Of a DNA stretch of 64,000 bases, positions 46,276 to 63,742 are shown in pieces. This stretch comes from Dehalococcoidia bacterium (lineage in GTDB: Bacteria; Chloroflexota; Dehalococcoidia; Tepidiformales; Tepidiformaceae), in assembly GCA_022824925.1 (NCBI GenBank), contig JAJDYW010000004.1:50988-114987 (forward strand), written 5' to 3'. Each line of letters begins with the position of its first letter. The first letter of the stretch is position 1. A program made the translations under genes and the position numbers. The notes beneath the pieces are model-generated. The model was given only the letters and a program-made list of their open reading frames with translations, was not told where the DNA came from and did not search any database.

Positions 46276-46779
46276 GTGGCTACCGACATAGCTGAGACAA
46301 CGACAGACGTATCAGGCGGCGAGTACTCGTGGGAGGACTCGCCGCCGCCCCAACTGGCCGAGGGCGTTGTGCAACTCGTGAACGCCGTGGTCAAGGGGGT
46401 CGAGCGGCAGATCGCCCCCTCGGGCCTGATCACCATGGAGTTCAACATCCTCAAGTCCTTCCAGGAGAAGGACGAGTGGACGGTCACGCAGCTCTCGGAC
46501 GTGCTGCCGGCCGATGCGCCACGCATCAGCCGCCTCGTCACGAAGCTGGTCGAGCGGGGGTTGCTGCGCAGGCGGCGGCGCACCGACGACCGGCGCGTTG
46601 TCCTGCTGCGGCTGACCAACCCGGGACAGGAGCTCGCGGACGAACTCTGCCAGCGCGTGCATCAGTTCGAGGCGCGGCTGCTGTCCGGCGTGAGCCCGGA
46701 CGAGCTCGAGACCGTGCGGACGGTGACGGCGAAGATCCTCGCGAACAACGCCTCCGCCGAGCAGTCCCCGGGCCGGTAG
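46276..46779 (+). CDS. MarR-family regulator
   Basis: 167 residues. The winged helix includes MEFNILKSFQEKDEWTVTQLSDVLPADAPRISRLVTKLVERGLLRRRRRTDDRRVVLL in the usual order. TATACT at 46241-46246 is a likely -10 element. The GTG at 46276 follows GGGAG; the frame continues to 46231 but that would include the promoter. It has sequence kinship with the convergent regulator at 46927-47400. The target is unknown; the permease gene lies beyond the second regulator. Confidence 0.85.
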   Translation: MATDIAETTTDVSGGEYSWEDSPPPQLAEGVVQLVNAVVKGVERQIAPSGLITMEFNILKSFQEKDEWTVTQLSDVLPADAPRISRLVTKLVERGLLRRRRRTDDRRVVLLRLTNPGQELADELCQRVHQFEARLLSGVSPDELETVRTVTAKILANNASAEQSPGR

Positions 46780-46926
46780 CGCCACGCCCCGGCGGGCGTC
46801 TCCTGGTCTCCTGTTCCCGAGCGCCCGGCGAGGGTCGTCGTCCTTGCGTTCCCCCCCGCCCCTGCCCCGGACCGAGTGACCGTGCTTGCGAGGGCCCACG
46901 CCCGGCCATGCGGGCGCGGCCTGACG

Positions 46927-47400
46927 TTACAGGCGCCCCTCGAGGGCGGCGTGGTTCGCCACGATGCGGGAGGCCACCGCGGAGAGAGTTGCCATCTCCT
47001 CCGGCCCGACGCCCGCCAGCAGCCTCGTTTCCTCAGCCCGGACGCGCATGTCCACCCGCCACACGAGTTCCCTGCCTGATTGCGTGAGCGCCAGCGCGGG
47101 CAGCCCGTTGCCCGTCTCCGCAGCCACCGTGCGAAGGAGGCCCCGTTCGGTCAGGGCCCGCACCAACGCTCCGAGTTGCTCCGCCTCGATGGGCAGGGTC
47201 TCGCCGAGTTCCACGATCGTGCGCGCCGGACTGTGAACGAAAGCCCGCATGAGGGTGAACTCGACAGCGGTCAGTCCCTGGGGCGAGGCCTGCCGCTCGA
47301 TGCCGGCGACCACCGCCCCCGCGAGCCCTTCCACCCAGCCCTCCAGGTCGAACCACGGCCCGGGGGCGAGTCGTCCTTGGTTCCCTTCTGACCGATTCAT
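46927..47400 (-). CDS. Divergent MarR-family regulator, paralogue of its neighbour
   Basis: 157 residues. GIERQASPQGLTAVEFTLMRAF parallels GVERQIAPSGLITMEFNILKSF in the neighbouring MarR, and LVRALTERGLLR parallels LVTKLVERGLLR. The recognition region differs, with an acidic segment (LPIEAEQLGAL). The two are paralogues facing each other across 147 bp that show no clear terminator. The gene is divergent from the NCS2 permease gene, so it may control that. Confidence 0.72.
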   Translation of the reverse strand: MNRSEGNQGRLAPGPWFDLEGWVEGLAGAVVAGIERQASPQGLTAVEFTLMRAFVHSPARTIVELGETLPIEAEQLGALVRALTERGLLRTVAAETGNGLPALALTQSGRELVWRVDMRVRAEETRLLAGVGPEEMATLSAVASRIVANHAALEGRL

Positions 47401-47487
47401 GGCATGGGACGCATGTCATGCTAACACGTCACTGTCAGCACTTGCCGAAGTTTCAGGTCAAGCCCGTGTACCGAGGGGACGGGTGGG

Positions 47488-47515
47488 CCTGCCTCCGTGG
47501 ACGTGGAGGCAGGCG
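47488..47515 (+). other. Strong hairpin in the leader of the permease gene
   Basis: GCCTGCCTCC (47488-47497) and GGAGGCAGGC (47506-47515) form a perfect 10-bp stem with an 8-nt loop, 45 nt before the permease start. No T-run follows. TATAAG at 47521-47526 is the nearest -10-like element and would put the hairpin over the promoter rather than in the RNA. Function uncertain. Confidence 0.4.
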
Positions 47516-47560
47516 CGAGGGTATAAGCGCGAGGACCGAGGGGCTGCCCCGGGAGGCGCG

Positions 47561-49312
47561 ATGCAGGCAGGGGGCGTCAACGACGCGATCCAGTACGAGG
47601 CGGAAGAGTCCTGTCCACCGCTGATCGCGCTCAGCGTGGGTTTGCAGGGCGTGATGCTGGGGGTGGCGCCGCTCGTGCTGATCGTCGCGATCACGGCGGC
47701 GGCGGGCGGCCAGGACGACAGCTACCTCAGGTGGGCGGTGTTCGCGGCGCTGATCATCGCGGGCGTGCTGACCGCGGTGCAGGCGACCCGGTTCCGGCGG
47801 CTGGGGGCGGGGCACATCATGATCATGGGCACCACCCCCAACTTCGTGGCCGTATCGGCGCTGGCGCTGGCGGGGGGCGGCCCTGCCCTGCTCGCGAGCC
47901 TGATTGTGGTGGCGTCGCTCTTCTACCTGGCGCTCGCGATCTGGCTGCCGCTGCTGCGGCGCGTCATCACGCCCGTCGTCTCGGGCACGGTGCTGATGGT
48001 GCTGGCCGTGACGCTCGTGCCGATCGCACTGGACCGCGTGCAGGAGGTGCCGAGTGACGTCCCCGGAGCCGCGGGGCCGACGGCCGCGCTCCTCACGCTG
48101 GCGGTCGCGACGGTGATGGCGCTGCGGGCGTCGGGCACGTGGCGGCTGTGGTCGCCGTTGATCGCCATCGCGGCGGGCACCGTGGTTGCGGCGCTGTTCG
48201 GGGCGTACGACCCGCAGGCGGTGCTGGATGCGCCCTGGGCGGGCATCCCGGGCGGGAGCGAGTTCCCCGGCTTCGACTTCACGCCGGGAGCGGAGTTCTG
48301 GTCGCTCCTGCCGGTGTTCGTGGTGATCGTCCTCGTCGGTGGCGTCAAGAACATCGGCGACAGCGTGGCGATGCAGGGCGCTTCCCGCCGCCGGCCGCGG
48401 GTGACGGACTTCCGGCTCGTCCAGGGATCGCTCAATACGAACGGGTTGGGGATCTTCTTCTCGGGTCTCGCGGGGACGCCTCCGACCTCGGTCTTCTCCT
48501 CGACCAGCGTTTCGCTGGTGACCATGACGGGGGTGGCCTCCCGGAACGTGGGCTACGTGATCGGCGGGGCGTTCCTGGTGCTGGCGCTCTTCCCGAAGCT
48601 GCCGGCGCTGGTGCTGACGATCCCGAATCCGGTAATGGGGGCATTCCTGCTGACGGCGATCGCCCTCATCTTCGTGGGCGGCGTCCGGACGGTGATTCAG
48701 GACGGGCTCGACGCGAAGAAGATGCTGGTGGTGGGGATCGCGTTCTCGCTGGGCGCGGGCATGGAACACCAGACGATCTTCGAGGACCTGGTCGGGGGGA
48801 CCTGGGGCCGGCAACTCGACAACGGGTTGCTGATCGGGGCGCTGGCGGCGGTGGTGATGACCGTCTTCCTGGACCTGACGAGTCCCCGCACGGGAGGACG
48901 GCTGCAGTCGAAGCTGCACACCGACTCGCTGCCGGAGATCGACGCGTTCGTGGGGGCGGTCGCGGGCAGGCTCGGGTGGAACGAGGACTCGACGGGGCGG
49001 CTGCGCTCAGCCGCCGAGGAGACCGTGCTGAGCCTGTTGCCGGCAGAGGACGGGGACGGGGCCGAAGCGGAAGACGCGCCCCGGCTCATCGTCACGGCGC
49101 ACCCCGAGACGGGGACGGTCGAGATGGAGTTCATGGCGGTCTTCGACGAGGAGAATCTCGAGGACCGGCTGGCGTATCTGGAAGAGGAAGCGGAGGGGTT
49201 GCAGGAAGGCGAGATCTCGCTGCGGCTGCTGCGGCACTACGCCTCCTCGGTGCACCACCAGAAGTACTACGGCCTCGACATCGTGACGGTGCAGGTGAAG
49301 GGGTCCCGCTAG
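47561..49312 (+). CDS. NCS2 nucleobase permease fused to a C-terminal ATPase-like domain
   Basis: 583 residues. Residues about 20-450 form a nucleobase:cation symporter-2 (uracil/xanthine permease) domain: LSVGLQGVMLGVAPL, GAGHIMIMGTTPNF, NTNGLGIFFSGLAGTPPTSVFSS and GVASRNVGYVIGG. Residues about 455-583 are soluble, and SLPEIDAFVGAVAGRLGW, RLRSAAEETVLSLLP and LEDRLAYL resemble the histidine-kinase-like ATPase fold of RsbW-type proteins. Such a fusion could link uptake to regulation. GGGAGG precedes the ATG at 47561. Confidence 0.85.
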   Translation: MQAGGVNDAIQYEAEESCPPLIALSVGLQGVMLGVAPLVLIVAITAAAGGQDDSYLRWAVFAALIIAGVLTAVQATRFRRLGAGHIMIMGTTPNFVAVSALALAGGGPALLASLIVVASLFYLALAIWLPLLRRVITPVVSGTVLMVLAVTLVPIALDRVQEVPSDVPGAAGPTAALLTLAVATVMALRASGTWRLWSPLIAIAAGTVVAALFGAYDPQAVLDAPWAGIPGGSEFPGFDFTPGAEFWSLLPVFVVIVLVGGVKNIGDSVAMQGASRRRPRVTDFRLVQGSLNTNGLGIFFSGLAGTPPTSVFSSTSVSLVTMTGVASRNVGYVIGGAFLVLALFPKLPALVLTIPNPVMGAFLLTAIALIFVGGVRTVIQDGLDAKKMLVVGIAFSLGAGMEHQTIFEDLVGGTWGRQLDNGLLIGALAAVVMTVFLDLTSPRTGGRLQSKLHTDSLPEIDAFVGAVAGRLGWNEDSTGRLRSAAEETVLSLLPAEDGDGAEAEDAPRLIVTAHPETGTVEMEFMAVFDEENLEDRLAYLEEEAEGLQEGEISLRLLRHYASSVHHQKYYGLDIVTVQVKGSR

Positions 49313-49412
49313 GGAGCGTACGCGGGCCGACAAGAGGGGCCGGCTCCGCGTGCTATGGTCGGACGCGCGAGCCCGCGCGGTGAGCGAAGCACCTCTCTTT
49401 CGGGGGCGAAAG

Positions 49413-58850
<9,438 letters not shown>

Positions 58851-58940
58851 CCGCGCTCACCGGCAGCCGTTGACGAGGCTTGCCCCGGCTGCCTATCGTT
58901 GGCGCCGCAATAGCGAAATCACCATGAGGAGTGTGAGCCG

Positions 58941-59180
58941 GTGGCCACAACAGAAGAGCGCCTGAGGAAGATCGTCGACGACAACCTGGAGATCGAGGGC
59001 CGAACCAAGGGTGACGCACTGGACCTGGACCGCAACATCGGGGACGCGGGCGTGCCTTCGCCGGACATCGTGGCGTTCTGGAAGCTCGTCAACGAGGAGT
59101 TCGGGGTCGACATCTCGGCCGAACAGTTCGCCGAACTGCTGACTCCGCGGGACCTGGTCGCCCACCTCGACGCCGCCTAG
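58941..59180 (+). CDS. Free-standing acyl carrier protein-like protein
   Basis: 79 residues of four-helix ACP character. The modification site is likely Ser40 in GVPSPDIVAFWKLV, replacing the usual DSL motif. FWKLVNEEFGVDIS is a typical helix III. The GTG at 58941 follows AGGAG. It lies 90 nt after the polyketide synthase and before its own transferase, so it probably accepts the chain or supplies a unit to KS2. This partnership is inferred. Confidence 0.85.
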   Translation: MATTEERLRKIVDDNLEIEGRTKGDALDLDRNIGDAGVPSPDIVAFWKLVNEEFGVDISAEQFAELLTPRDLVAHLDAA

Positions 59181-59229
59181 GGGCAGGCGTCCCGGCCAAC
59201 CGACCCCAGCAGGAGCGCGGGGACGTTCG

Positions 59230-59946
59230 ATGGCGGTTCCTGTCTCGGCGCCCTGGTGGTACCCCTTCGGGGCTCCCGAAGGGGTCTCCGTGGTTCGCGT
59301 TGAGCTCGAGCCGAACGCGGACCGGGAAGCGGATGCCCTGACCCTCCTCGACGACGAGGAGCTCGTGCGCTGGGAACGGTACCCCTACGCCGGTCCCCGC
59401 CGGCAATTCCTGCTGTGCCGGGGCGCGCTTCGCACCGTGCTGGGCGAGGCGCTGGGCTGCCGGAACGAGCAGCTCGCCTTCCCGACGACGGAAGACGGCA
59501 AGCCCTGGGCGACGGTGGACGGGACTGCCGCCGCCATCAGCTTCAGCGTGAGCCACAGTGGTCCGCACGGGCTGATCGCGTTCGCGCCGGAGGGTAGGCT
59601 TGGGGTCGACGTGGAGGAGCTCGCCCCGCGCCGGAACCTGGACCTGCTGATGGATGGCGTCCTGGGCGAGGCGGAGAAGGCCGACGTCGCCTCGAACGAG
59701 GGCGAACGACGGCTGCGGTCGTTCTTCAGGCTCTGGACGATGAAGGAGGCCCTGTTGAAGGCGCACGGCAAGGGGCTCCTGATCGACGCCACCACCTTCG
59801 AGATCCCGCGAGCGGTGCGGCGGGGGGCGGCACGCGGCCGGCTACAGCTGCCGCAGCTGCCCGGGGTGACCCTGCAGGTGGAGGATCTCGGCACGGAGGG
59901 CTTCGCGGCGGCCCTGGCGCGCGAAGTCCCAGGCGCCCGCCCGTGA
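59230..59946 (+). CDS. Sfp-type 4'-phosphopantetheinyl transferase
   Basis: 238 residues. RRQFLLCRGALRTVLG, ISFSVSHSGPHGLIAF, LGVDVEEL (Mg-binding acids) and FFRLWTMKEALLKAHGKGL are the Sfp motifs. It charges ACPs with the phosphopantetheine arm. Its place in the cluster makes the synthase ACP and the discrete ACP its likely substrates. Confidence 0.95.
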   Translation: MAVPVSAPWWYPFGAPEGVSVVRVELEPNADREADALTLLDDEELVRWERYPYAGPRRQFLLCRGALRTVLGEALGCRNEQLAFPTTEDGKPWATVDGTAAAISFSVSHSGPHGLIAFAPEGRLGVDVEELAPRRNLDLLMDGVLGEAEKADVASNEGERRLRSFFRLWTMKEALLKAHGKGLLIDATTFEIPRAVRRGAARGRLQLPQLPGVTLQVEDLGTEGFAAALAREVPGARP

Positions 59947-60851
59947 CCGACGCGGCAGCCGTGTGGCAGGTACCGGACCCGCTATCGACACTCGATGTGC
60001 GGGTCGACGAAGACACGGTGGTCACGGTGCGAAGGCACGGGAATCCCGACGGTCCGCGGCTCGTGTTGAGCCACGGCAACGGGCTGGCGATCGACCTCTA
60101 CTACCCGTTCTGGTCGCTCCTGATGGATGAGTTCGACCTGCTCGTGTACGACCTGCGGAACCACGGCTGGAACGAGGTGGGGCCGCCGGAGGGCCACAAC
60201 GTCCCCACGATGGCGCGCGACCAGGATGCCATCCTCGAGGCTATCGACACGCACTACGGGGCGAAGCCGAAGGCGGGGGTGTTCCACTCCGTCTCGGCGA
60301 TGACGACACTGCTCTCGCCCAGCAACTGCAGCGCCTTCTCGGCGCTGTTCCTGTTCGACCCACCCCTGCGCAGGCCGGGCGTGAGCCACGAGGAGTTCGA
60401 CGAGGCCTCCATCAAGACGGCGTCGATGGCGCGGAAGCGGGGGGATCGGTTCCGGAGCAAGGAGGCGTTCGTGGAGTTGCTCGGGTTCTCGCCGAACTTC
60501 CGCAATGCGGTTCCGGGCGTACTCCGGCTCATGGCCGACACGACGCTACGGGAGACTCCCGAGGGAGAGGGCTACAGCCTCATCTGCCCGAAGGAGTACG
60601 AAGCGCAGATCATCGAGTTCGCGAGGATCTTCGCCGTGTTCGTGGACTTCGCGGCGGTCGCCTGCCCGGTGAAGGTCTACGGCGCCGACCCGACACTGCC
60701 CTACGCCTACCTGCCCACACTCGACCTCGGCGACATCCGGGAGGTCGACTACGACTTCCTGCCGGACGCGACCCACTTCCTGCAGCTCGAGCACCCCGAC
60801 GTGTGCGCTGCGACCCTGCGCAAATTCCTGGAGGAACAGGGCTGCCTCTAG
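59943..60851 (+). CDS. Alpha/beta hydrolase, possible chain-release enzyme
   Basis: 302 residues. LVLSHGNGLAIDLYYPF gives the oxyanion segment, the nucleophile is probably Ser116 in VFHSVSAM (a variant of GxSxG), and the catalytic His is in PDATHFLQLEHPD. The GTG start overlaps the transferase stop. It may release the product as acid or ester, but no substrate is shown. Confidence 0.85.
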   Translation: MTDAAAVWQVPDPLSTLDVRVDEDTVVTVRRHGNPDGPRLVLSHGNGLAIDLYYPFWSLLMDEFDLLVYDLRNHGWNEVGPPEGHNVPTMARDQDAILEAIDTHYGAKPKAGVFHSVSAMTTLLSPSNCSAFSALFLFDPPLRRPGVSHEEFDEASIKTASMARKRGDRFRSKEAFVELLGFSPNFRNAVPGVLRLMADTTLRETPEGEGYSLICPKEYEAQIIEFARIFAVFVDFAAVACPVKVYGADPTLPYAYLPTLDLGDIREVDYDFLPDATHFLQLEHPDVCAATLRKFLEEQGCL

Positions 60852-60932
60852 CAGCCACGGCTGTGGTCGTGGGTGCCGGGTCGCCACCAGGCGCCTGAGG
60901 CTCTTTTCGTTCTCCTTCGAAACCGAGTGCAG

Positions 60933-60961
60933 TTGACCCTTGCGGCTTCCAATTTGATACT
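60933..60961 (+). promoter_or_regulatory. Promoter of the metal-binding lipoprotein gene
   Basis: TTGACC (60933-60938) and GATACT (60956-60961) are 17 bp apart, about 40 nt before the start codon. The stretch is AT-richer than its surroundings. No convincing Zur-type palindrome was found. Confidence 0.5.
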
Positions 60962-61000
60962 AAGTCTCACTTTTCCATCAATACAGCCTGGAGCGCCGTT

Positions 61001-62239
61001 GTGATCACTCGACTCGGAACCGCAGCAATTGTCGCTATCGCCCTGTTGGCCATCGCCTGCGGTGGCGACGAGGAAGCAGGGCGCGCTACCACGCCCACAG
61101 CCTCAGTCGCGACATCCACACCCACGCCCTCGGTCGTGACATCGACGACGATCGTCGGCGACCTGGTGACCCAGGTGGGCGGCGACCGGGTGTCGGTCGT
61201 GAGCATCATTCCCCTCAAGACGGACGTGCATACGTTCCACCTCACGCCGAGTGACATCGAGAAGACCTCGGAGGCGGACCTGCTGGTGATCGTGGGCAGC
61301 TCACTCAGCATGGTCGAGGATCTCCTTGCCGAAAGCGCCAAGGGCGCCGTGCTCGAGTTGACGCACGACATGGACCTGCGCCCCTTCCCCGAGGCGCTGG
61401 CGCACGCCCATGAGGACGAACACGCCCACGACGAAGACGAGCACGAAGACGAGCACGAAGACGAGCACGAGGACGAGCACGAGGACGAGCACGAGGACGA
61501 GCACGAGGACGAGCACGAGGACGAGCACGAAGACGAGCACGAGGACGAGCACGAGGACGAGCACGAGGACGAGCACGAGGACGAACACGAGGACGAACAC
61601 GAGGACGAGCACGAGCACGAGGACGAACACGAGGACGAACACGAGGACGAGCACGAGGACGAACACGAAGACGAGCACGAGGACGAACACGAGGACGAGC
61701 ACGAGCACGAGGACGAACACGGGCACGCCCATGGCGAATTCGACCCGCACTTCTGGATGGACATCGACCTCACGATCGAGGCCGTCGAGGCAATCCGCGA
61801 CGAGCTGTCACGTCTCGATCCGGACGGGGCGGACTACTACCGCGAGCGGGCGGAAGCCTACATCGAGGAGCTGCGGGAGCTCGACAACGAGATCCGCGAG
61901 CAGCTCGCCGGGCTCCCGGAGGAGCGGCGCTACCTGGTCACGTTCCACGACGCCTACGGGTACTTCGCGGCCCGCTACGGGCTGACGATCCTGGGCTTCG
62001 TGGTGGAGGGTCCGGAAGAGCAGCCGAGCGCATCGGCCATCACCGAGCTGGTGGAGAGCATCGAAGAACTGGGGATCCCCTACATCTTCAGCGAACCGCA
62101 GTTCAGCGCACGGGTCATCGAGCAGATCGCCCGCGACACGGGCACGACGGTCCGCACGATTCCTTCCGGGGCCCTGGCCGAGGAGTATCCGACGTACGTG
62201 GAGTTTCTCCGCGCCATCGCCAACGGAATCGCCGAGTGA
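61001..62239 (+). CDS. znuA: Zinc-type ABC transporter binding lipoprotein with giant Asp/Glu/His repeat
   Basis: 412 residues. Lipobox LAIACGG, Thr/Pro linker, then the cluster A-I metal-binding fold: IIPLKTDVHTFHLTPSDI, FDPHFWMDIDLTIEAV and LVTFHDAYGYFAARYGL hold the conserved His ligands. Between the two lobes residues 144-240 consist only of Asp, Glu and His. Such His-rich loops in ZnuA bind extra zinc; this one is very long. No permease or ATPase gene is adjacent. The start is GTG 61001. Confidence 0.92.
   Translation: MITRLGTAAIVAIALLAIACGGDEEAGRATTPTASVATSTPTPSVVTSTTIVGDLVTQVGGDRVSVVSIIPLKTDVHTFHLTPSDIEKTSEADLLVIVGSSLSMVEDLLAESAKGAVLELTHDMDLRPFPEALAHAHEDEHAHDEDEHEDEHEDEHEDEHEDEHEDEHEDEHEDEHEDEHEDEHEDEHEDEHEDEHEDEHEDEHEHEDEHEDEHEDEHEDEHEDEHEDEHEDEHEHEDEHGHAHGEFDPHFWMDIDLTIEAVEAIRDELSRLDPDGADYYRERAEAYIEELRELDNEIREQLAGLPEERRYLVTFHDAYGYFAARYGLTILGFVVEGPEEQPSASAITELVESIEELGIPYIFSEPQFSARVIEQIARDTGTTVRTIPSGALAEEYPTYVEFLRAIANGIAE
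61430..61720 (+). repeat. 12-bp tandem repeat encoding Glu-Asp-Glu-His
   Basis: About two dozen copies of a GAGGACGAGCAC-type unit, in frame, give 97 codons of Asp, Glu and His. Variation is almost only GAG/GAA at Glu codons; the EDEH unit is interrupted twice by an extra EH. Copy number is likely to vary between strains. Confidence 0.95.
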
Positions 62240-62243
62240 GGGT

Positions 62244-62270
62244 GCCGTGCGTCGGGTGTCGACGCACGGC
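62244..62270 (+). terminator. Probable terminator hairpin after the zinc-binding lipoprotein gene
   Basis: GCCGTGCGTCG (62244-62254) and CGACGCACGGC (62260-62270) make an 11-bp perfect stem with a 5-nt loop, 5 nt after the stop. There is no T-run, so it may stop transcription weakly or protect the mRNA end. Confidence 0.55.
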
Positions 62271-62571
62271 GATGCGGTAGATGATGGCCAGGGAGTCGAG
62301 ACGCTCGGCCAACCGCCGGAGCCACCGGCGCGAGGCCGGCGTCGCGGGTAGCAGCCCGGCTCCCCCGCCGCTGGCCTCGCAGGCCACCGCCACGCCCTCC
62401 GAGGCACTGCCCCGTCAGCGTCAACGTTGAGCGGGAGTCGGAGGTCGGTCTCGAGGAGGAACTGCTCGTCGCTGCCGACATCGCGGCCCACGCCGGTTCT
62501 GTAAGCTGGGAGTCGTTGATAGAAACCCCTGAACGTGAGGGCCCGCCGCCACCAGGGAAGGGGGTCCGGCC
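62271..62571. other. Intergenic region without a supported gene
   Basis: About 300 bp between the hairpin and the sterol reductase gene. A short minus-strand frame (about 62,280-62,390, containing RLDSLAIIYRIAV) is open but has no family I recognise and no ribosome binding site; it might be a gene remnant. GGGAAGGGGG near 62560 is the ribosome binding site of the next gene. Confidence 0.4.
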
Positions 62572-63720
62572 ATGATCGAGTGGCTTGGCATCGAGCACCT
62601 GTTCGATCTCTCGACCGGTGACAAGATCGCCGGGCTTTTCACCCCCCTGGTAATCTTCATCGCCCTCGCGATCGCGACGGTGGTCCTGCCGGGCAAGTGG
62701 GTCCTCGGATACGCCACCGACGAGAGGACCGGCGAGCCCCGCCGGTACCGGCTCAACGGCCTCCTCGTCTTCGTGATCGCCATCCTCATCTGGGGCTTCG
62801 AGCTCATCCCCGGGCTGGAGCGCGAGTGGTTCTACCGCACTTCGCTCTACGCCGTCGCCGGCGGCACCGGCTTCACGGTGCTCTTCGCGGGGATAGCCGT
62901 GTACACCCAGCCGAAGACCCGGGACCGCAACCCCTTCGTCGACTTCTACCAGGGCCGCGTCCAGGAGATCCGCTTCTTCAACGACCGCCTCGACCTCAAG
63001 ATGACCTTCTACGTCGTGAGCAGCACGATGCTGGGCATCAATGCCATGTCGGGCGCGGCCTGGCACTACGAGGAGTTCAGCCGGACCAACGAGGTCAACC
63101 TCGGCGTCTTCGTCTACGCCGCCATCTTCACGTTCTACGTGTTCGACGACCACATCTTCGAGCGCGTCCGGCTCTACACCTACGACCTCATCCATGAGCG
63201 CATGGGCTTCAAGATGTTCTGGGGCGACACCATCGCCTACGGCTGGCTCTACATCCTCCCCCTGTACGGCATGGCCGCCTACCCCGACCCGGGTTTCTCG
63301 ACCGCCTGGACCTACGTCTGGATCATCGGCGCCTCCGCCCTGTTCCTGGTCGGATGGGGCATAGCCCGTGGGGCCAACATCCAGAAGTACACCTTCAAGC
63401 GCTGGCCCGAGCGCAAGTTCCTCGGGATCATCGAACCCCGCTACATCCAGGCCGGCGACCGCAAGATCCTGACCAGCGGCTTCTGGGGCGTCGCCCGCCA
63501 CTTCAACTACATGGGCGAGATCCTCTTCGCCGTGGCGGTGGGCCTCTCCTTCGGCCACTTCGACGTCGCCTGGTCGTGGGCCTACCTGATTTTCATTGTC
63601 GGCTTGTTCACCCTGCGCCAGCGGCAAGACGACCTGGCCTGCGCCGAGAAGTACGGCGAGGAGAAGTGGGCCGAGTACCAGGAGAGGGTGCCGTACCGCA
63701 TCGCCCCCGGCATCTATTGA
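62572..63720 (+). CDS. ERG4/ERG24-family sterol reductase homologue
   Basis: 382 residues with about nine membrane helices. The C-terminal signature is clear: SGFWGVARHFNYMGEILFAV, then DDLACAEKYGEEKWAEYQERVPYRIAPGIY, matching C-14/C-24(28) sterol reductases and lamin-B-receptor-like proteins. These reduce a ring or side-chain double bond with NADPH. Eukaryote-type sterol enzymes are uncommon in bacteria. No squalene epoxidase or cyclase is in the window, so an isoprenoid or other lipid could be the substrate. Codon choice favours GCC/CTC/ATC with fewer GGG and GCG than its neighbours. Confidence 0.88.
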   Translation: MIEWLGIEHLFDLSTGDKIAGLFTPLVIFIALAIATVVLPGKWVLGYATDERTGEPRRYRLNGLLVFVIAILIWGFELIPGLEREWFYRTSLYAVAGGTGFTVLFAGIAVYTQPKTRDRNPFVDFYQGRVQEIRFFNDRLDLKMTFYVVSSTMLGINAMSGAAWHYEEFSRTNEVNLGVFVYAAIFTFYVFDDHIFERVRLYTYDLIHERMGFKMFWGDTIAYGWLYILPLYGMAAYPDPGFSTAWTYVWIIGASALFLVGWGIARGANIQKYTFKRWPERKFLGIIEPRYIQAGDRKILTSGFWGVARHFNYMGEILFAVAVGLSFGHFDVAWSWAYLIFIVGLFTLRQRQDDLACAEKYGEEKWAEYQERVPYRIAPGIY

Positions 63721-63721
63721 T

Positions 63722-63742
63722 GCCGGCGAGGCCTGCGCCGGC
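63722..63742 (+). terminator. Hairpin just after the sterol reductase gene
   Basis: GCCGGCG (63722-63728) and CGCCGGC (63736-63742) pair across a 7-nt loop immediately after the stop. No T-run follows, so terminator function is only suggested by position. Confidence 0.4.

Noticed and set aside
46119..46619. 166-codon minus-strand frame upstream of and inside the MarR gene
   Set aside because: Ser/Thr/Arg-rich shadow; MarR on the plus strand explains the codon pattern and a -10 element lies within it.
49350..49412. GTG at 49350 as polyketide synthase start
   Set aside because: The added 21 residues lack similarity, while the ATG at 49413 leads directly into the KS domain.
61430..61720. CRISPR array
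   Set aside because: The repeat is a 12-bp in-frame coding unit without spacers.
60967..61773. Long minus-strand frames of Ser/Cys or Val/Leu and a plus-strand Thr/Arg frame across the repeat
   Set aside because: They are other-frame readings of the 12-bp EDEH repeat and have no start signal or family.
62115..62393. 92-codon minus-strand frame as a gene
   Set aside because: It overlaps the 3' end of the zinc-binding gene and has no recognised domain or ribosome binding site; noted only as a possible remnant.
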